A stretch of 64,000 nt of DNA. Origin: Trema orientale. Its lineage: Eukaryota > Streptophyta > Magnoliopsida > Rosales > Cannabaceae. Every line of letters begins with the position of its first letter. Position 1 is the stretch's first letter. Below, piece after piece: positions 58,978-64,000 of this stretch. Position numbers and translations under genes: made by a program. Where the stretch lies: assembly GCA_002914845.1 (NCBI GenBank), contig JXTC01000027.1:1287720-1351719 (forward strand). The letters are read 5' to 3'. The notes beneath the pieces are model-generated. The model saw nothing but the letters and a program-made list of their open reading frames with translations, was not told the DNA's origin and made no database searches.

Positions 58978-59916
58978 CTAGTCGATTTCGACACCAGAAC
59001 TAGTTATCTCATACAAATACTTCCCCTTCTGTTTCAAAGCTTCACTAACGATGAAGTCTCTTATTTCGTCCGGCCTCTTAAACGTCTGTGTCTTGAACAT
59101 ATTGCGAGTCTCCTTGTATCTCTCCAATTCAGCTTCCAAGTCTGTGATCTTGCGGTCAAGTTTTTCGCAGATGCCTTTTTCGTATCTAATTGCTTCAAAG
59201 CCAAGAAATAAAGGAGCAATGACTCGTTCAAGAAAATGATCCCACTGAAATGTTCCAAAGTTGGTAATTTTTTTAATGGCGTTTAGACAGAAAAACCAGT
59301 CTTTAAGATCATCCTTAGTGACGTCCTCAATCTTAGTTTTGTACATTCTATCAATAGCTACACATTGTAAAGTAGCAGTGACGCTCTTCATTCCACGTGT
59401 CAAACTCGTGTAACCGCAGCCAAATAGAGATGATTCATGCTTGTGGAGCATTGTTTTTAAGATAGGGGCCACCGTAATTGGTACCATGTAACCATGAACA
59501 TCTACAACCTTTTGTCTCAAGTACTTTTCATCTAATTTCAAACCTTTTCTAGGCCTGAAAAATTGAAGCTCCATGATGAAGTTTGACAAATCGGTAGCGC
59601 CAAAAGCGGAAAATTGATTAATTTTACCGATATCTTCAATAGATGGTAATTCATGATGAAATAAAGGAGAATTCTCTCGCCTGTAAAAGCGGTATTTTTC
59701 TTTTTGTTGAGTCTTGTATGATGATGGACGACCGAAAGCATAGGTATCAGTTAGTATCTCGTTTTCTTCTTTAGTTAGGCTATTGAATACCTCTCTAAGG
59801 GTGATCAGTTCATTTTCCTTTAGTATCTCCTTTTTTGTGCCAAACTGATACCACAGATTCTCTCCCAGGGCCATCAACTCCACATCTTTAGAGTTCCCCT
59901 TTATCAGCTTCAAAAT
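58978..59916 (-). pseudogene. Exon 2 of DC1 gene C (open, 312 codons)
   Basis: After ATACATCAG it reads ILKLIKGNSKDVELMALGEN and stays open to the stop at 58978. It includes LKLDEKYLRQKVVDVHG, VTATLQCVAIDRMYKTK and a coiled coil (GICEKLDRKITDLEAELERY). The ATG found in A and B is TTG here, which would matter if this were a separate gene but not if it is an exon. Upstream exon 1 carries a stop four codons before the splice donor, so this exon would not be translated as part of the DC1 protein unless the stop is bypassed. An internal Met (59874) could start a shorter product. Confidence 0.7.
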
Positions 59917-61122
59917 CTGATGTATAAAATTTATTTTGTATCACATCAAGATAAGCATATGATTAAGAAATTAACTGGCACAAGAGGCATTGATCTATAA
60001 CTGTAATTTTCAGAAGTTGCATTTACAAATATCAATTAGGTTCTTAATGATGCACCATAGACCTATTTTAGTATTAATACAACTAGATTAAGCTAATATA
60101 TTATTTTCTCTAATTTTCCTTCCAACTATAATTTCAAATTATGACTCTACACGTAATTTTTTGGGTAACTACTATACTTTTGTATTGTTTTCTTTAGTCG
60201 GTCACGGTTGTTGGGAAGAATAGAAATCGTGGATTGTAAGGAGTACTAAATACTTTTTTTTTCCTTTTAGGAATTTCATTTTTTCTTGTTTAGAATCTGT
60301 CATAAAAAAAGGATGGAAAATTTTGTAGAGAAAATTGGAAGGTGAATTTAATCTGTTTTTGGAATATTTAGAATTTCTAGTAGTTTGAAAAAGACGGACT
60401 GAATCGACACGAAATTATCATCTCTATATATATATAAAACTTTTCTCTTTGGTCAAATTTTGGCAGATTACGTTGTATTCCCAGAAATATTAGAGGAATC
60501 TTTAGAGTTATATTTTTTATTGTAAAAAAACGTTCAAATTTAACCATCTATGATCAAATCTCGGTATTTAAGCCCGTTAAATTGGAAGAAATTTGTGTAG
60601 AATGTCAAATTTACTTTTAGTTAAAGCCACCCGAACATTAAGCAAAATTAAACTTGTAACCGAAAAAAAAAAATGAAACTAAGTTGTGGAAAAGGGAGAC
60701 TAGCTTTTGAATTCTTCAGCTTATTATGTTGTTACAAGTTTAGTTCTGCAATTTAGTGTACACGTGGGTACTCTTTTAATAGTAAGTGAGTCGTTATTTG
60801 TATAAAACGTTTACTAATTTTACAAGTGCAAAAGGTGAGATCTGATGCCTAATAAATCTGGAAGCTTTCTTACTATAAAATCTAGAATTCTATTCTAAAG
60901 GTTCATATGGTATTTCTAAAAATACAGGATTTTTCGTCAAAATTGGACAAAATACAAAGTTTCGTATAATTATTTCACATTTAATGCTCGTTCTAAAATC
61001 TGAACAAACGTTTTGAAATATAGATATATACTTTAAGAAACACAAAAGAATATGCAGAAGAATTCTTGAAAATATAGTAACACAACATAATATAATTTCA
61101 AAAAGTATAAAAACCAGCTTAC
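59917..61122 (-). other. Intron of DC1 gene C (1206 bp)
   Basis: Donor GTAAGC (61122) to the acceptor CAG at 59917-59919. A diverged form of the conserved intron block (GGTCACGGTTGTTGGGAA) is at about 60197. No gene is present. Confidence 0.55.
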
Positions 61123-61134
61123 CTCAGATATTAG

Positions 61135-62229
61135 TTAATGTATATGAACAGTATATTTGCAATCTTGACAATAATAAACACGGAAGTGTGTATTCCTTTC
61201 TTCTTCACAAACGTCACAATAATATTCATTTGAGCCATCTTCAGTTATGGAATGATGAACAAGAGTCAACGGATGTATGTGGTAATCGTATTCAATGATT
61301 AATGGTAATGGACCACATAAAAAATGGAAGCTAAAATCACATTCCATGCAGCGAAATAGAAACGATTGGGTATGATTAACTTCCTCAGGGACAAGATGAT
61401 GATCATTCCACTCAACATAAGATTTTCGACAAGCATCACACCGAATGTCACAAACCGCTTTCTCCACAAGAAAAAGTAAGTGATCATGACTTTGACATTT
61501 CACAGTCGTCCAAAGAAAAGCACATTCTATACACAAATTAAAGCTACACCTACTGTGACAACTGAAAGTAAGCCTGCAATCTTTCATGCCACATAACTTG
61601 CAAGCCTGAGGCTTACTAACCTGGAGTCTGAGAGGACGGTGTAGATGACAAGGATGCCGAATTTCCGTGGGAAATTCCGCACAAGATTTATGGAGAAAAT
61701 TCTTACACGTTGCGGAGGTGCAAGAATAAGCAAGACCCGACCAGAATGATTGACACACAAAGCATCTAGCTTGGCTTTTACAATCATCTTGCTCGACCAA
61801 TGTCATCATATTCTGATGGCAAACATACTGAACAAGATCGATGTTATCTTGGTTGCTATAGCATGTTATGGTCGGTAGAGGGATCAAAGCGCATGTTACG
61901 TGCATGTGGAGAGAGCACCGGTCGCATACGTAAGCAAGATTTTCGTGGTCTTGGAAGAAATTCTCGCAGTAGTAGCATACACTAGTGTCGTTTGATGATC
62001 TTACTTTATCGAGCCTTAGAGGGTTGTGCTGATGATGCAACGAGTGATGAATGTGTTGCGGCAACTCAGCACATGCTTTGTGGATGAAATAATAGCACGT
62101 GCGGCAACTGTAGCATTGATCGTCGTGGATCGAGAGCTGGCATAGGTCGCAGCTGATTTTTGACAAGAAGTGCGGGATTTTTGACTCCAATGGATGATCG
62201 TGACTGAAATGTTGAATAAAATCCGACAT
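61135..62229 (-). CDS. DC1-domain protein C, exon 1 with early stop (364 aa)
   Basis: I start at the ATG at 62229 (MSDFIQHFSHDHPLESKI), which aligns with A and B; the open frame upstream is lysine-rich poly(A)-type sequence without support. Five complete DC1 modules follow, and a sixth that ends ...CQDCKYTVHIH before TAA at 61135-61137. Genes A and B have TGC there, the last zinc-ligand Cys, followed by LMSE|GTAAG. The codons LISE and the donor GTAAGC persist after the stop. The product would lack the final ligand and the whole exon 2 domain. It may be a truncated functional DC1 protein or the first step of pseudogenisation. Confidence 0.8.
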   Translation of the reverse strand: MSDFIQHFSHDHPLESKIPHFLSKISCDLCQLSIHDDQCYSCRTCYYFIHKACAELPQHIHHSLHHQHNPLRLDKVRSSNDTSVCYYCENFFQDHENLAYVCDRCSLHMHVTCALIPLPTITCYSNQDNIDLVQYVCHQNMMTLVEQDDCKSQARCFVCQSFWSGLAYSCTSATCKNFLHKSCAEFPTEIRHPCHLHRPLRLQVSKPQACKLCGMKDCRLTFSCHSRCSFNLCIECAFLWTTVKCQSHDHLLFLVEKAVCDIRCDACRKSYVEWNDHHLVPEEVNHTQSFLFRCMECDFSFHFLCGPLPLIIEYDYHIHPLTLVHHSITEDGSNEYYCDVCEEERNTHFRVYYCQDCKYTVHIH

Positions 62230-64000
62230 TATTCTCTCAATTTTCCTTTTTTGTTTTTGTTTTGTTTTTGTTTTTGTTTTTTTTTTCCCCTTCTCTTCGG
62301 GTGTGGGGCGGCAGCTAATAAGCAATGTGTGTGTATATATATACGTAACGAGGAGTTGGGTTATGGATTAGGTTGCCTATAAGCAAACACGTTTTATTCT
62401 GCTCAAGCAAACATGCACGAAAAGGATAATCAATAAAAATAATTATGATTCATACCCCACCATTGTTTACTTTTCTCCCCTTAAAAAATATGTATTTCTC
62501 TTTCTTATCCCTTTCGTCTAGATAAGATTTCACAAGTTATTAGAAAACATAATTCCATGTTTACTATATATTTATACGTTCCAAGCTTAATTAAGGACTT
62601 AAAAGTGATTATTCTTTCCCTCATACACGAAATTAGAAGCATTCCTTTCTTTGTTTGAGTTTCTTGTATCTTGCCTTCCCCTTTGGAATTAGGATCGGTG
62701 CATAAAAGTTGTTAATTTACAATACTTGGCCGTACGTGACGGGTAGAGATTAAGAATATTGGTGGAAAAAAAAAAGGATAATACTAGAGCTAGATTCCAA
62801 TAATTTTATCAAATTTTTAATACATAATACTAATATATATGACATATGAGTTAAGTTTCTTAAAAAATATTCCATTAATTACCCCAATAATTCAACTTGA
62901 ACTACAATTACAAAAAGTTAACTAAGTATAGCTATATCATACTGTAGCATGCCGAAAAGTTCACCGGTGAACCTTTATGCATTAATATAAGGCCTTTATA
63001 TGATACAAGTTATCATTTTACCACCAAAACTATACACTTTTTGTTATTAGATTCACCCTATTCAAAGAAATGACAATAAAGTACCCCTATTTTATTTTTC
63101 CGATTGACACTCGAGTACGAGGATAGATGCTAGATTCCTATCCTGATTGTGTATATATATATATATATATTTTGATAAACTGGGGGTGCAATATTGTATT
63201 TTATTATCACTATTAATGAAAATAGGATACTATGTCTAATTTTAATTATCGCATGTAATGTATGTATATAACTATTAATTATTGAATGAAAGTTTCTACG
63301 TTTCTGAACAAAACTAAAAAGCTTTTATTCGTTCACCTAATTTTCTATATTTCACTTTATATTGTCGTTAATACTGTCTAATTTATCAAACTTGCTTATC
63401 AAAAGCTACGTATATATAAGTTAAAATTACGGGATGTTACATGTGGCCTCTAGATGATAAAAACATTCCCCTACCTTATCGTAGTGCTCGCTTCAATTTC
63501 TTGTAAGATATTCAAATTAGAGAAAAAATAGGGTGATTTTTAGAAACGAGAGTTGCACTATACACAATTATTGTAAAATCTGAATTTTTTTGAAAGGGCA
63601 AGAATGTAATTTTGGACCAATGGTGTTTTGGTAATTTTAATTTTTCAGATTGTTTAATTAAAATATCTCAAAATGCTTCAATTAAAGTATTTGAGTTGAA
63701 TCTGGAAAAAATATTGTCCAGATTCATTTGGACTAAAGTGAAAAGAAAATTCGAAATCAGAGACTAAAACGTAAACATTTAAGGGCATAAATGAGAGAAT
63801 CTTTTGAAATGTGGGAAAAAATGCCATTAAGAAACAGTGCACCACACATGCTACAACTGACATGCCAGCTACAGTTTCGAAATTTGCCAGTAACTCCCTC
63901 AACTCTTTCTCCTTCTCAGCTAAAGCCCCCAAGAGGAAAAAAGAGAGAGCCGAAGCTCTGCAACTCAGTCGCTGCCACCCTAGTCGCCAAACATGCTAGC
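62230..64000. other. Upstream of DC1 gene C to window end
   Basis: The first ~400 bp resemble the upstream regions of genes A and B (AGATTTCACAAGTTATT). A (TA)n run lies near 63152-63170. 63490-63600 repeats 58550-58680. At the right edge the minus strand has an open stretch (LAEKEKELRELLANFETVAG, complement of about 63870-63930), but it has no ATG or recognisable domain, so I do not call a gene. Confidence 0.45.

Noticed and set aside
58978..59913. Exon 2 frames as independent single-exon genes
   Set aside because: All three have a conserved acceptor directly before the first codon and follow a DC1 exon with a matching donor and phase. Copy C lacks an ATG at the first position.
63678..63932. 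Minus-strand open stretch at the window edge (ALAEKEKELRELLANFETV)
   Set aside because: It has no ATG, an in-frame stop just upstream, and no recognisable domain. It might be an exon of a gene beyond the window, but nothing in the sequence supports that.
1..64000. tRNA, rRNA genes or a CRISPR array
   Set aside because: No cloverleaf, rRNA-like sequence or regular repeat-spacer pattern was seen. The regular repeats present are TRIM, minisatellite or transposon palindromes.

Overview
The window is nuclear DNA of a plant, most likely a eudicot. It is AT-rich, its genes are far apart with one clear intron family, and it is crowded with LTR retrotransposon relics, TRIM, hAT-like and Mutator-like miniature elements and a LINE tail. 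The genes belong to plant families: receptor-like proteins (RLP) with leucine-rich repeats, and DC1-domain (Cys/His-rich C1) proteins. I suspect Rosales from the style of the DC1 proteins, but I cannot prove a species.

Layout. 1-7.2 kb is retrotransposon: a non-autonomous LTR element whose left end lies outside the window, abutting a TRIM arranged LTR-internal-LTR-internal-LTR. 7.4-10.1 kb holds a cluster of perfect-looking palindromes and a decayed hAT-like relic. 12.2-15.2 kb is an RLP gene (+) cut by one in-frame stop before its membrane anchor. 15.5-20 kb holds duplicated RLP flanks, RLP fragments, a Mutator-type MITE with an empty site elsewhere in the window, and a small LTR element with a target-site duplication. 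20.4-23.8 kb is the first DC1 gene (-). 24-33 kb is gene-poor and repeat-rich. 33.9-36.9 kb is an intact RLP gene (-). 37-43 kb repeats the RLP flanks and fragments, with a solo LTR inserted in a DC1 relic. 43.6-51.2 kb is a decayed Sirevirus-like Copia element with ~1.6 kb LTRs. 52.8-62.2 kb carries the second and third DC1 genes (-).

Main gene-structure result. The three DC1 reading frames and the three ~310-residue frames lying 1.2-2.5 kb downstream on the same strand are best read as exon 1 and exon 2 of single genes. Each exon 1 ends at GAG|GTAAG, each second frame is preceded by a conserved CAG|ATT, and the phase is 0 in all three. This predicts ~680-residue proteins with six DC1 modules and an uncharacterised C-terminal domain ending in a short coiled coil. 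The third copy has a stop codon just before the junction, although its exon 2 remains open.

How the genes may work together. RLPs of this Cf/EIX-like type are cell-surface immune receptors that signal through SOBIR1-like kinases. DC1 proteins are often stress- or defence-responsive. Their interleaved duplication makes this a birth-and-death cluster of likely defence genes. A functional link between the two families is inference from position only.
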